A stretch of 64,000 bases of DNA from Diplonema papillatum (lineage: Eukaryota > Euglenozoa > Diplonemea > Diplonemida > Diplonemidae), in NCBI GenBank assembly GCA_030068145.1, contig JAPJBO010000012.1:496001-560000 (forward strand). The letters are read 5' to 3'. The notes beneath the pieces were generated by a model. The model saw nothing but the letters and a program-made list of their open reading frames with translations. It made no database searches and had not been told where the DNA came from. This document shows, piece by piece, positions 10,986 to 20,091 of this stretch. Both the position numbers and the translations under genes were made by a program. Within the stretch, counting starts at the first letter, position 1. Each line of letters starts with the position of its first letter.

Positions 10986-11640
10986 TTGACAGGTAGTGAC
11001 AGGATCAGCTGCGGTAAGGAGAGCGGGAAATGTTCTATCAGAGGCCCCGTTTCAAAGCGAGACCGGAGACCTTCGCGGCGGTCGGAGGAGAGAGGTGGTT
11101 CCGGGCGCTGCAGTATTGGCTGGATGGGATGTGCTGGTCGGTGGCGGGTGACGTCTCGATGGTGGAGCTCGCCGTCGACTTTGAAGTGTGCACCGAACTG
11201 GATCTTCCGGACAGTGTCGTAGCGACGACGGACGGGACACCGTTGAGCATGTGTGCGAGGGTACTCGCAAAACTTTTAAAACCCGTCGGGGATGCGCTGG
11301 AGCGAAACGGCGACGGACCGCTTCTGCCAGACAGGAAACTGGAGAAGATAGGGTCGCTGAGAACGGTGGGAGCCCCGCCGTGCCTCACGGGGGGTACGAG
11401 ATGAGGCCGATCTTCCGTGGTGGTACGGAGACGATGGAAGTGCTCGAGACACAGCTGACGACGGCACGAGTTCAGCGGCGAGGCGTGGGGGATGGATCTT
11501 TTCCCTACGTACGGAGGTGGAAGGGCGGAGCGTGCGGCGAGATGGGCGGTGTTCAACGCTACGGAACACGAAAAGTGGAGTGAGCGGGAGTGCCACGAGC
11601 ACCAGAAAGTGAAGTGCGGCGTATGAAAGCGCCGGTGCAG
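10986..11640 (+). mobile_element. LINE-like retrotransposon fragment, C-terminal domain
   Basis: A translated segment (YWLDGMCW, then VELAVDFEVCTELDLP, then SLRTVGAPP) is colinear with 54749-55618 (YWLRNLRW, VELALDFEAYT, SLRCLGAPA). The shared order of W, the VELALDFE block and the later SLR-GAP block shows one domain family. I associate this domain with the region after reverse transcriptase in protist LINE-type elements, from memory and not firmly. Degenerate, in more than one frame, and inside the ankyrin intron on the opposite strand. Confidence 0.5.
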
Positions 11641-11654
11641 CAACCGATGAACCG

Positions 11655-11805
11655 GACGAGCAATCGAAGAAGCGAGGCACCAAACGCGCGCCTGAGCGCG
11701 ACGATCAAGTCGAGCTAGAGAGGCAAAAAAAGCATGACACATCACGTACGAAGAGATAACCGCGACACCGCTAATCGCCACAGATTATTTGCATTCTAAC
11801 CCAAA
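11655..11805 (+). repeat. Family C remnant
   Basis: Encodes the conserved basic tail (KRGTKRAPERDDQ, then SRTKR and stop) followed by the family's 3' non-coding stretch ending in GCATTCTAACCCAAA. Matches 4110-4290 and, inverted, 13205-13420. Confidence 0.75.
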
Positions 11806-12613
11806 ATATCAGAGGCCGTCGCGGTCGAAGACGGCAACCCGAGCGAGGAGTAAGGTTGATAACCAGAGTGACAGTCATAATGGCTGGCTGAAGGCAAGGT
11901 TGCGTTGCAGGAGGAGAAAGTGGTGCTTGGCCGAGGATAAGACGGCTATGGCCGCAGGGGCAGAGACAGTGAGTCCTTCTTGTGGGGTAGTCGCGCCTTC
12001 GCAGTCCCAGGACCTCCGCCCGCTTGCATACAGCCGTCGACTGGCCTTTCCGACGCACCGGAGAGCTTCCGGTTTCTCCCAGAAAAGAGGAGCTGATGCA
12101 AACGCCACCTGGGCTTCTGAACGTGATTGCGGATCACCTTCTTGCCCAAACCCAAGAGGGATTGGAGTGTCGGAATGGCGCGCAAGGAGAGGCGCTGGCT
12201 TGTTTGCTTCTTTCGCTGGCGAGAGGAAGACTTCGGACACGACAAAGCCTTGGGTTCTTCGGGCTCTGCATCCTTCTGTTCCAGAGATCATAGAGCAGTT
12301 TGCCCACAACAACATTAGCCTTGAATGGCATGCTTCGGGTGACCATTGCGTGCTTGTACTGGTCCTTGAAAACAATCGCGTTAGTCGTGACGGGTGGCAG
12401 AGGCCTGATCAAGATCTGCAGGATATCTTGGACAGCCCACAGATAGTGTATGTAGTAATGGCACCACGCAATCAAGAGTCCGGTGATAGACGAAAGGATG
12501 TGCTTGAGTCCAACTTGTGTCTGCATGGAAGGGAAGCTGATAAGAAGTTACTTCTTGATAAACTGCATGCCCTAGCAACTGAGCTTTTCCTTCAGTCCTC
12601 TGGGGAACGTTGA
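11789..12613 (+). CDS. Unrecognised 274-codon open frame
   Basis: The longest plus-strand open frame that is not a shadow of a minus-strand gene; its length is well above what chance gives in this window. The first few codons come from the family C tail. The N-terminal half is Arg/Ser-rich and low in complexity. The last 110 residues look protein-like, with a hydrophobic strand pair (HCVLVLVLENNR, QIVYVVMAPRNQ) and a leucine-rich end (KKLLLDKLHALATELFL). I do not recognise the family. It lies inside the ankyrin intron, so it may be a gene nested on the opposite strand or part of a mobile element. The minus strand here has a competing 130-codon frame with hydrophobic stretches, so strand is uncertain. 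Confidence 0.35.
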   Translation: MHSNPKYQRPSRSKTATRARSKVDNQSDSHNGWLKARLRCRRRKWCLAEDKTAMAAGAETVSPSCGVVAPSQSQDLRPLAYSRRLAFPTHRRASGFSQKRGADANATWASERDCGSPSCPNPRGIGVSEWRARRGAGLFASFAGERKTSDTTKPWVLRALHPSVPEIIEQFAHNNISLEWHASGDHCVLVLVLENNRVSRDGWQRPDQDLQDILDSPQIVYVVMAPRNQESGDRRKDVLESNLCLHGREADKKLLLDKLHALATELFLQSSGER

Positions 12614-13204
12614 AAGGGGCCCGGTAGCGAGCTTTACGTAGGCTCCTGCAAGCGTGAGCCAACCGACTTCTGCGAGTCCTACGATAGCGTTCGAGTCTAC
12701 TTTCCAACGAATCCTTCATGTCACGGCGCCACGAAAGCACCACCCCCGGCTCCATTTTTCAAAAGGCTTGGCCCTTCTGTGGAAAGCCCAAGCAAGAGGA
12801 CCGTTTTGCTCACTCCAAAGCTCCCGGTTTGGCGCCGGTGCGTGGCGTTTGAAAAAGTCCACTACAAAAAAAAAAAGACACCCCAAGGTCAGTTCCCCGT
12901 AGTTCCCCCGTAGTTCCCCCTGGCTACACCGACCACACCAGAAAGAACGGCTTTTTCTTCTCTTTACTTTCGCTTGTTCGTCAGGCCTGGGGTGGACGAA
13001 GTTTAGCCAACTCGCCGCTTCTGGCTTGGAGCTAGTGCACTTTTTTCAAAGGGCGCCGTGGTGCTATGTCACCTCGAATCTGTTTTCATCCTGCGATCAA
13101 GAAGGCTAGAGGATGCAGAGGATGAGGACCCTCGGATTTGTGACTCGCCCGCGTTTGCATCACGCGATAGCTCGAATGGGGTGGTTGGCGATCGTCGGAG
13201 ATAG

Positions 13205-13420
13205 TTTGGGCTAGAATGCAAAGAATCTGTGGCGATAATCTGCATCACCGGCGTCGCGGTTATCTCTTCGCACGTGATGTGCCAAGCTTTCGCCCCTTAA
13301 GCTCGTCTTGATCGTCGCGCTCAGGCGCGCGTTTGGTGCCTCGCTTCTCCTTCGATTGCTCGTCCAGGTGCATCGGTTGCGCGTCGATAGTTGCTTGGAG
13401 ATAGATGTCGAGCTAGATCG
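13205..13420 (-). repeat. Family C remnant, inverted
   Basis: On the minus strand encodes ATIDAQPMH, then EKRGTKRAPERDDQDELK and SRAKR with a stop, followed by GCATTCTAGCCC. Closest to the 3944-4463 copy. Confidence 0.8.
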
Positions 13421-13549
13421 ACGACCCAACGTTTTGGTCGCACAAGCAGTGTGAACTTGGAATGCCGGTGCCACAGGGGTAGGCTCGCATTGTGGCTCGC
13501 TGCTGCTTCGTTGGTGTCGGTCGCGGTCGCAAAAGGTACAAGGGCATAC

Positions 13550-13798
13550 CATCTTCAGAATTTCAAATGACGATCGATTCCGTGACATCACAGCTATGTG
13601 CGCGAGCGTCGTGCTGTCGTCGACGTGGACGTTGATGCCCCCCTTCCCGGCTTCGATCCACTGCTTCACCGCCTTTCCGTCGTTCCTCTTGACGGACTCG
13701 ATCAGCTTTTCGGTCCGACGGAACAGCGCGGGCTGCAACGATTCCTTCTTCAGCAAGCCGGCTGGCAGGGCAAGCGGCAGCGGCAATGGGTCAGGCGG
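13550..13798 (-). CDS. Ankyrin-repeat protein, upstream exon
   Basis: 83 in-frame codons between a pyrimidine-rich 3' splice site (CTCCCCTCCTTCAG) and a GTATGCC donor. The C-terminal half holds an ankyrin repeat (LIESVKRNDGKAVKQWIEAG, then DSTTLAHIAVM, FEILKM), which continues in the exon at 8104-9027. No ATG is present at the exon's start, so either an earlier exon supplies it or the frame opens further upstream, where an R1 repeat lies. The first 25 residues are Pro/Leu-rich. Confidence 0.7.
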
Positions 13799-13874
13799 CT
13801 GAAGGAGGGGAGGGTGTGTTTGCACTTTGCTCCGAAAACTCAACACGGGAGGGGCGAGCAGTTAGCCTTTTTCT

Positions 13875-14015
13875 TTTCTTGTATAAGCACCTGCTTTGTA
13901 GGAAATGCTCGCGGAGACTGCCAGTTGCGATAGATCAAAGGAGGTAAATGTGCTGTAGCCCACACGAAACACAGGTAAATCTGGGTTTAGTGGCGGGCGT
14001 AAGCGTTCAACAAAA
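13875..14015 (-). repeat. SINE-like repeat R1, copy 4 (3' half)
   Basis: Reverse complement contains TTACCTGTGTTTCGTGTGG, CTCCTTTGATCTATCGCAAC, CAGGTGCTTATACAAG and an A-rich tail. The only inverted copy; it sits just upstream of an ankyrin exon. Confidence 0.85.
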
Positions 14016-14361
14016 AATGTGGTGCACAGCATCGTACTTCCCCTAAAAACAAGGTGCAAAAAAACCCCTCCCTCTTTTGGCATCCTGACACGTAGTATAC
14101 TGCCGATTACCCATTTTTAGTACCGCAAACCCTCCTCTGGTGCTTGGGATGTGCGCCGGGGGCACCAAGAAATGTGGAAAGGAACGAGTTGTGGCGTATC
14201 TTTCCATTGCCGCTCTCGGAGGTCAAAAATTCGTCACCTATGAGCCGTAGTATGATTTTTCTTTTTGTATTCTTCGCTTTTTCTCACGAACGGGGGGGTC
14301 CTGCTTTTGGCTTTGTAGGTTCTCCCGACTCCCCAATTCGTGGTTAGCACAAACTCAAGAG

Positions 14362-14412
14362 GTCCAGTCAACTATTCCCTGCAATATTGGCATACTTTCA
14401 AAAAAAAAATAA
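14362..14412. repeat. Dispersed repeat J, copy 1
   Basis: AGTCAACTATTCCCTGCAAT, then GGCATACTTTCAAAAAA. Matches 23447-23497. Short, A-tailed, class unknown. Confidence 0.6.
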
Positions 14413-14516
14413 CGATCCAAGGTATCAGTGGGTAGGCCCGTGTCGACCCTGGAATTGACCTGTATAGGTGCCCCGTCGAAATATGGTCAACTCCGCGATG
14501 AAATAGGGCGACATAC

Positions 14517-15713
14517 CGGCGGAACGTTCGCCGTGAAGTCGTTGTAGCTGGCGCCCGTGTTGCGGAGGGTCCGCAGGGTCCCTGAGCTGGGCATGCGCGG
14601 CAGCTCGGACCCCGCGCTCGTCCTGTTTGTGGTCGAGCGCCGGCGGGGCGCCATGGCCTGCGGCGCACCCCGCGGCGATGTCGGCGAGACGGCGGCCGCG
14701 GACTTCCGGCGCGGCAGGCTCGGGACGCACGGCGAATACCCGTGCGACGGGCCACCTCGTGGGGTGGAAGACGTCGTGCGGCGCTTCGGCGGCGAAGGGG
14801 CGGACGGTTGACGGACTACGGTCGGCGAGGTGTTGACGGTCGCGGTGCGGTGGAGGGTCTGCACCAGGTCGTCTTGGTCGGCAAGGCTCTCGGCCGCGGA
14901 TCCGCGCGCCGAGAGCGACTGCGGCGTCGTCGACGCCTGCGGCTCGAGCCGCTTGACGTGCGCCAGCAGCGCCCGCAGGTCGCCGATCTCGGTGAACCCG
15001 AGAGACAGCAGCTTTTCGAGGGCATCCGCCACCCGGTCCCTCTCATCGACGGGCAGCCGCGACAGCCGCGGGTCGAACCTAGGAGAGCAGCTGCCAGATC
15101 CAGGCGCCGAGTGGTCGCCGGCGGCTGTCCAGAACGGGCGGGGCGACGTGTTCAGCGGGGCCAGGCGGTTGAAGTCGAGCTTGTTGAGCACGATGCCCAT
15201 TTTCCGCGCGTCCTCCTCGTGCGAGGCCCGCCGCCGCTGCACGTCGGCGAGCTTCTTCAAGATCTGCCGCTGCTCCAACTCATCGTCATCCTCCACGACT
15301 TCGACGGGCCGTGCGAGGAACAAGTCATCGGGCAGGGATTCATCGCAGAACGGGCAGCACGGGGTCTCGCGCTTCGCAGGCGACGGGTTCATGACCGAAC
15401 GGTATCGGTCGATGAAAAGCTTTGGAGGGATGCAGCAGGCGGTAACGACGGAGAGGTATTCGGGGAACTTGACCGTGTCGCAGTCCGGGTTGCGGTGGGC
15501 AAGCCAGGCGGCCGCGCGCCTGTCTTTGCTCGATTTCGATGCGGCGGACGTGCCCTGGACGGCGAGGCACAACTTGTCGAACCCTTGCTTCGACAGCTTG
15601 TCGCTCCGCTTCGCGAACTTGTCGAAGATTGCGCGTGCGTTCTCCGTCGCCACGAAGTTCGCCTTCCAGCATGCCGGGAGCTCTTCCTCCGCAGAGTCGG
15701 AGTTGTCACTCAT
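14517..15713 (-). CDS. EF-hand-like, Ser/Pro-rich protein (first exon)
   Basis: The frame starts MSDNSDSAEEEL and reads 399 codons to CCG followed by GTATGT, a good 5' splice site in phase 0; without splicing it stops nine codons later (VCRPISSRS). Residues 20-100 resemble two degenerate EF-hands (FDKFAKRSDKLSKQGFDKLC; WLAHRNPDCDTVKFPEYLS). A Cys pair follows (PCCPFCDESLPDD), then an acidic-to-charged coiled-coil segment (ELEQRQILKKLADVQRRR) and a UBA-like patch (ALEKLLSLGFTEIGDL). The tail is rich in S/T-P and R-R-x-S/T sites (PRRKSAAAVSPTSPRG). Family not identified. No downstream exon was recognised to the left. High-GC coding; the opposite strand carries a long shadow frame. Confidence 0.75.
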
Positions 15714-17190
15714 CGCGCTCCCCTTAACACGATACCTTTCCCTCCGACGACACAGCTGGTGTCAGCACAGTCACCCCCAGGGGTTTGCTCCTCTCTCGGC
15801 AGGTTCTCTGCCGGTTCCGAAGCTGCCTGGGTTCCCTGGTGTTTCGTTTTGTACACCTATACTTTTCGTTTTCTTTTGATCTTGTGTGGGTGTGTGTGTT
15901 TGTGGGTGTGTCGGATGCCGCGCTGGCGCTTTCTTCTACGTTTGTGCGTTTTGCGGCTCCGCTCCCGGGGCACAAAAAAACGACTTTTTTTGGGAGAAGT
16001 ATTTCGACCTGTTTGGGTGTGTGTTAGAATTCATGTACAGGTAACCCCTGTTGCGGAGTGTGGCCCAGGCCGTACGTCACAGCTGACGCCTTCTTGCTGC
16101 CCGTGATGACCACGCGCTGTCCGGAACTGTAGCTTTGTTTGACAATGGCTCCCGCTTCGTGTCCCGCGTGCTGCTGGCTGCAACATGTATCCGGGAGGAA
16201 GGCGCCTTCTTGTGCACACGGAGCAGCGAGCCGCGTCACTTCGCTTTCTTATTCCCTGTTCGCTTCGCTGTTGGCCGTGCGCCAGCTGCCCTTCTCTGCC
16301 CCCTTTCCCTTCACTCTGCCTTCTCCCAGCCGCCTCGTAGTACCTCTCCGGCTGTACGCATCGCCCACTACTAAATGTCTGGGTGCGTTGTAGACCTGTT
16401 TTTACGTGGTGCCTTCCTGTGCGAGAGGCGTCCACGCTTTCAATTAACCGCTGATGCTCCCGCAGGGTTGCGAGTAGGGGTCCGTATTCAACTGGGGGTG
16501 GTGCCTCGAACAGCACCCCGCGATCCCTTCATTGTCAGCTTCACTCGCCGCAACGCTCCGGTCTGTGGGCTGTGCGGTATTTGTTTAGGTGTGTGTGTGC
16601 TGAAAGTGGTTCTGCTACAGGAGAGTGCCTCCCTGTACGAAACACGATGACTTGGTGTCTCTTTCCGTGTAGCGAAATCTAAGCCGGTCCGTCCCTCAAA
16701 TTCACCCAAAGCTCGATTCCGGAAGAGATAACCGCGATGCCGGCGATGCAGATTCTCGCAACAGTTGCATTCTCACCCAAACTATTCCGGTATGCCGGAA
16801 GCTGTTCCTGCGGGGTCAGCACGGCGCTCCCTTCGTGTTTCCCCCCGGAGGGGCCTCGCCGTTAGAACGGTTGTCGTCTGAAGTGGGTGCGCGCGCTCAC
16901 GCGCCGGTTTTTCTGACCGTACACCAGGATGGCTTCGCGGGCTGCGTGCTCGCAACGTGCTTTTCTTGGGCCAGCACGAACCAGCCGTTGATAAAATGCT
17001 ATGGAAGGCTGGGGGCTAAGCGAGCCGGACGTGCCTGTCGGTGCGAGGCTCGTTTTGGGGCTAGGTGGAGCAGCTCGGGACACCAAAGCGAAACTGTGGG
17101 ACCGAACAGCACGCCCCCGACTGTGCCGGACAGTTGACAACGTGCGAGGACGCAGTGCGAAGTGACAATTTTGTGCAAGCAAGAGGTCAG
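15714..17190. other. Intergenic between two minus-strand genes
   Basis: No supported gene. It holds GT-rich patches near 15890-15915 and a family B/C fragment at 16670-16790. Confidence 0.45.
16670..16790 (+). repeat. Family B end joined to family C tail
   Basis: CTAAGCCGGTCCGTCCCT (the family B inverted-repeat end) is followed within about 40 bp by AGAGATAACCGCGATGCC and GCATTCTCACCCAAACT (the family C 3' stretch). This supports B and C being parts of one element. Confidence 0.65.
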
Positions 17191-18321
17191 CTACTGCAAT
17201 CTGGATTTCGACTTCTTCTTCTTAACCTGTTCGCTGCCGGAAGGCGCTGGCTTGAAGGAGAAGGGATCGAAGAGGTCTGTGACGTCATTCGCGCCGAAGG
17301 CGTTGGGATACGCGCAGAAGACAAGCGGGCACATCCGCAAGTGTTGGACGCCGGCAACACGCGCCGCGTCGCTGTCTGCTGGGTGGCACGAGAAATGGGA
17401 CTCGAGGGCGGCGAGCCAGTAGCGGTACAGAGCGGCCGCGTCTCGGAAAAGCCACAGCGTGGTGTCACGAGGAGTGCCGTCCGCGTTGAGGACTTCTTCC
17501 GTCGAAACGACAGAGGGGGGAGGCGACGCAAGCGACGAGGATGACCCGCACAGACGGAGTGTGCGCAGTATCTGGTCGAAGTGATCGCCGGACGACGACA
17601 CGCAAGACGGTCGTTTGGGGAGAACGGACTGGGTGGAGAACTTTGAACCCCCTGCCTTGAGCATGGCTTGCACTTCGGTATCGGCAAGCGAGCAGAACGG
17701 AGACAAAGCGTGGGCGCGCGGTGCTGACGACGGGAACGGGATCAACGCAGCGACAGTGTAAGGGTCGTTGCGGTGACGGGTGAGCAGCGCGAACTCGTCG
17801 ACGACGAAGGAGAAGGGGCGCCAAGTAGCCTGGTAGGCGAGGATCGCTTTTCGTGCGTCTGCGGTGCTTTCGAAACGGGCGACTGTGACATGGGGGCAGA
17901 ACGGTTTCCCAACCGTGCTGGCAGTGCACAAAGGCACGAGGTCGTGGAGGAGCTTTTGGCTCGACGCCAACGCATCCTCCGGTGCGTCCACCACTTCGGG
18001 TCTGAGCCAGACTGTAGCTCGATCACCTGCATGCGTGAACATGCCGAACTCTCTGAGCACTACCTCGAAAGGTCGCACACCTGCATCGGCTATCTCGCGA
18101 GCCGCCTCCCTCGCCAGCGAGGGCAGCAGCGAGTCGGCGATCAACGGATCGACCAGCGTGACGTGCGGGCCGCACCGAATGTTGTGCCTGTGTTTGCCTC
18201 CCAGCCGCGCAATGTGCTGCCATGCCTCCCGAGGGACCAAAGCCACCGCAACGGTCTCCTCGCCTTGATTCGCGCAGGACCGCAGCTGCGCTCGTCTTCG
18301 ATTGCGGTCGTCCAGTTCCAT
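17191..18321 (-). CDS. 2H phosphoesterase (2'-5' RNA ligase-like)
   Basis: 376 residues, intronless. The N-terminal ~200 residues carry the two catalytic H-x-T motifs of the 2H superfamily: PHVTLVDPL (His53, Thr55) and PHVTVARFES (His144, Thr146), about 90 residues apart as usual. Family members hydrolyse or transesterify 2'-5' and cyclic phosphodiester bonds in RNA or nucleotides. The remaining 170 residues are a Ser-rich linker and a C-terminal part with WLFRDAAALYRYWLAALESH that I do not recognise, ending in a Lys-rich tail (KKKKSKSRLQ) that could be a nuclear or RNA-contact signal. An AG with upstream pyrimidines at 18345-18346 is a plausible trans-splice acceptor. Confidence 0.85.
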   Translation of the reverse strand: MELDDRNRRRAQLRSCANQGEETVAVALVPREAWQHIARLGGKHRHNIRCGPHVTLVDPLIADSLLPSLAREAAREIADAGVRPFEVVLREFGMFTHAGDRATVWLRPEVVDAPEDALASSQKLLHDLVPLCTASTVGKPFCPHVTVARFESTADARKAILAYQATWRPFSFVVDEFALLTRHRNDPYTVAALIPFPSSAPRAHALSPFCSLADTEVQAMLKAGGSKFSTQSVLPKRPSCVSSSGDHFDQILRTLRLCGSSSSLASPPPSVVSTEEVLNADGTPRDTTLWLFRDAAALYRYWLAALESHFSCHPADSDAARVAGVQHLRMCPLVFCAYPNAFGANDVTDLFDPFSFKPAPSGSEQVKKKKSKSRLQ

Positions 18322-19386
18322 CCTCGCACGACTTCTCCAAAACGCTGCAGAAGTCTGTCCCCTTCGCTGAAATTCAACGATCGGCCTGGCGGAGGGGGGT
18401 CACCGCATGACGTGGAGCAGTCCTCCCTTAATTTCCTTTTGAATGTTTTTTGGCGATAGTTGCGAAGCCGAAACGAGTTTGCTCTTGCCCGACCCGTGGG
18501 CATCTTTGGTCTGATGCAACACTGCATCCGACCGGACAAAAGAACTGCCGCTATGCAGCAGGCCAGTCGCGCATCCTGGCTGCCCGGCGCCGACTGGGAA
18601 AGGTTGTCTTTGCGTCCGAAATAGTGAATCAAAGAGGCAGTTGGCCGCAATGTCCTTGAACTGATCAGAGGGAGGGTGGAAGGCAGGCTCTACCACAAAA
18701 TCCCCCCGACAAGGCCCTCCTGGTGATCCCAAATCATTGAGCAGTAGCTGGTGGTGACGCTAAAGCCCCAGCTTGGACGCTCGTCTTCCTTAGAGTGAGC
18801 GTTTGCTTTTAGGTACACCGTCTTTACCTTGTCCTCGCGTGCTCCTTTGCCGCGGCTTGTTGTTCGGCCTTTTTCGCCTTTCGTCGACACGTTTTGCTGC
18901 AGATATGCTGTCTGTCGTGTGCTGAGGGACATGAGCTGAGGAGACTCCGAGCGAGGGCGTCTGCATGAAGAGAAAAAACGGGGTCCGTAGAAGCTGGCAG
19001 TGCACGAGCAGGGTCCTGCAATACGACACGGCGGAAACAGGACAAGGAAACGCCTGGTCCTAACGACACCCACTCGTCACCGTTCCAACACAACAGAAGC
19101 CTCCTCAGCCGTCATGCAAAATGTCACGGGCCGCAGTTGCGCCCGACGGTTCGCCTGGCTTTCGTTCCCATCTTGACTCTTTGTTGCTCGCGCGTCCGGA
19201 CGTCCTCTTTTCTGCTGCGTCGCGCAATTGCGTGCTTGCGATTCTCGCCCTCGGGAATATTTCCAGTAGGACGGCGCGTGGATCTGGCAGATCTGTTCTC
19301 CAAGCTCGAACTGCTGGAGATGGATCTTTCATCTGGAACTGTATCCGCCGAGGTGGATGCAAGCCTGCGGAAATATGCGTGGTGAG
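18322..19386. other. Intergenic between the phosphatase and 2H genes
   Basis: No recognisable coding sequence. It presumably holds the phosphatase 3' UTR and the 2H gene's 5' region in a polycistronic unit. Confidence 0.4.
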
Positions 19387-20091
19387 TCACGTGAGCCGTT
19401 CCAGCTCCCGCAGCTGTTGCATGAAGGAGGCATTGGGTCGTGTGAGCGGTCGCTTGCATTTCAACTGCGCGTACGCATCGTCGAAATCAAGGATGCCCCG
19501 TGTGACGAGCCACGAAAGCACCGTCGACGTGGACCGCGAAGCGCCGGTGCTGCAGTGAACCAGGACTGCCGGAGGAACAGCGGGGCACTGGGTAGCGACG
19601 CGGGTATCTGAACCGGGCTTGTTTGATTGTGTCTCTTGACTATTCCGCACACCGTCTTCGGAACCGTTCGCGCCCCGCGTCGCTGTTTGCGGAGTTGCCC
19701 ACCATTCGTCTCTCTTTTTGTGGAAACAATCGAGCAAGTCGTGCATCGGCGCTACATGGTCCCGAAGCAAAGTCTGCTTCGTATCCCTGAAACCTCTCGC
19801 CACGTAGTACGCCGGCATTCTTTTCGCGAAAGGACACTTAACCCTATCGCAGCAGTTGAGGACGCAGACAATCCGTCTCTCGGCCAACGCCTCGCGGCAA
19901 AGCGCGCCAGGCTCGCCGCTGACCCAAATCCAGTCGGAATGCACGAGTGTCAGGTCCTTCGTCGCTGCGGCGTACCGCCACGAGACCCGTGACAGTCCGG
20001 CGCCTTGCTGCGATGGAGCCTGCGCTCGTCCACCGGGACAATCCCCATCATCGCGTGAACGGTCCCTTTGAGTGATTAAAGCTTCCCCCAT
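19387..20091 (-). CDS. Dual-specificity protein phosphatase
   Basis: 234 residues, intronless. The P-loop reads VLVHCSTGASRS, the H-C-x5-R-S signature with nucleophile Cys180 and Arg186. The general acid is probably Asp111 (LLRDHVAPMHDLL). The C-terminal part ending PNASFMQQLRELERL is typical of compact DUSPs, where the R-P-x-x-x-P-N helix follows. A 45-residue low-complexity insert (about 130-172) separates the acid loop from the P-loop. Such enzymes dephosphorylate Tyr/Ser/Thr, often on MAP kinases; the substrate here is unknown. The start could instead be a downstream codon, since the first 35 residues are not conserved in kind. Confidence 0.88.
   Translation of the reverse strand: MGEALITQRDRSRDDGDCPGGRAQAPSQQGAGLSRVSWRYAAATKDLTLVHSDWIWVSGEPGALCREALAERRIVCVLNCCDRVKCPFAKRMPAYYVARGFRDTKQTLLRDHVAPMHDLLDCFHKKRDEWWATPQTATRGANGSEDGVRNSQETQSNKPGSDTRVATQCPAVPPAVLVHCSTGASRSTSTVLSWLVTRGILDFDDAYAQLKCKRPLTRPNASFMQQLRELERLT

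Larger units (their letters stand above)
9028..13549 (-). other. Inferred 4.5-kb intron of the ankyrin gene
   Basis: Bounded by a 5' GTATGCC at 13549 and a 3' ATGACAG at 9028, both phase 0, joining two halves of one ankyrin repeat. It contains repeat D, a LINE-like fragment, family C remnants and one plus-strand open frame. It is inferred from the sequence; no transcript was available. A stretch with little content lies at 9116-10985, apart from a hairpin at 10331-10356 and G/T/C runs near 10606-10640 and 12866-12920. Confidence 0.65.

Noticed and set aside
10578-12920. CCCCGTAGTTCCCCCGTAGTTC occurring near 10578 and near 12893 as a mobile-element border
   Set aside because: Short, adjacent to homopolymer runs, only two copies and no consistent ends; could be a decayed duplication but not enough to call.
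14742-16106. Long plus-strand open frame (454 codons)
   Set aside because: It is the antisense shadow of the 14517-15713 exon; the GC-rich coding sequence on the minus strand has recognisable EF-hand-like and S/P-rich structure while this frame is Arg-rich nonsense.
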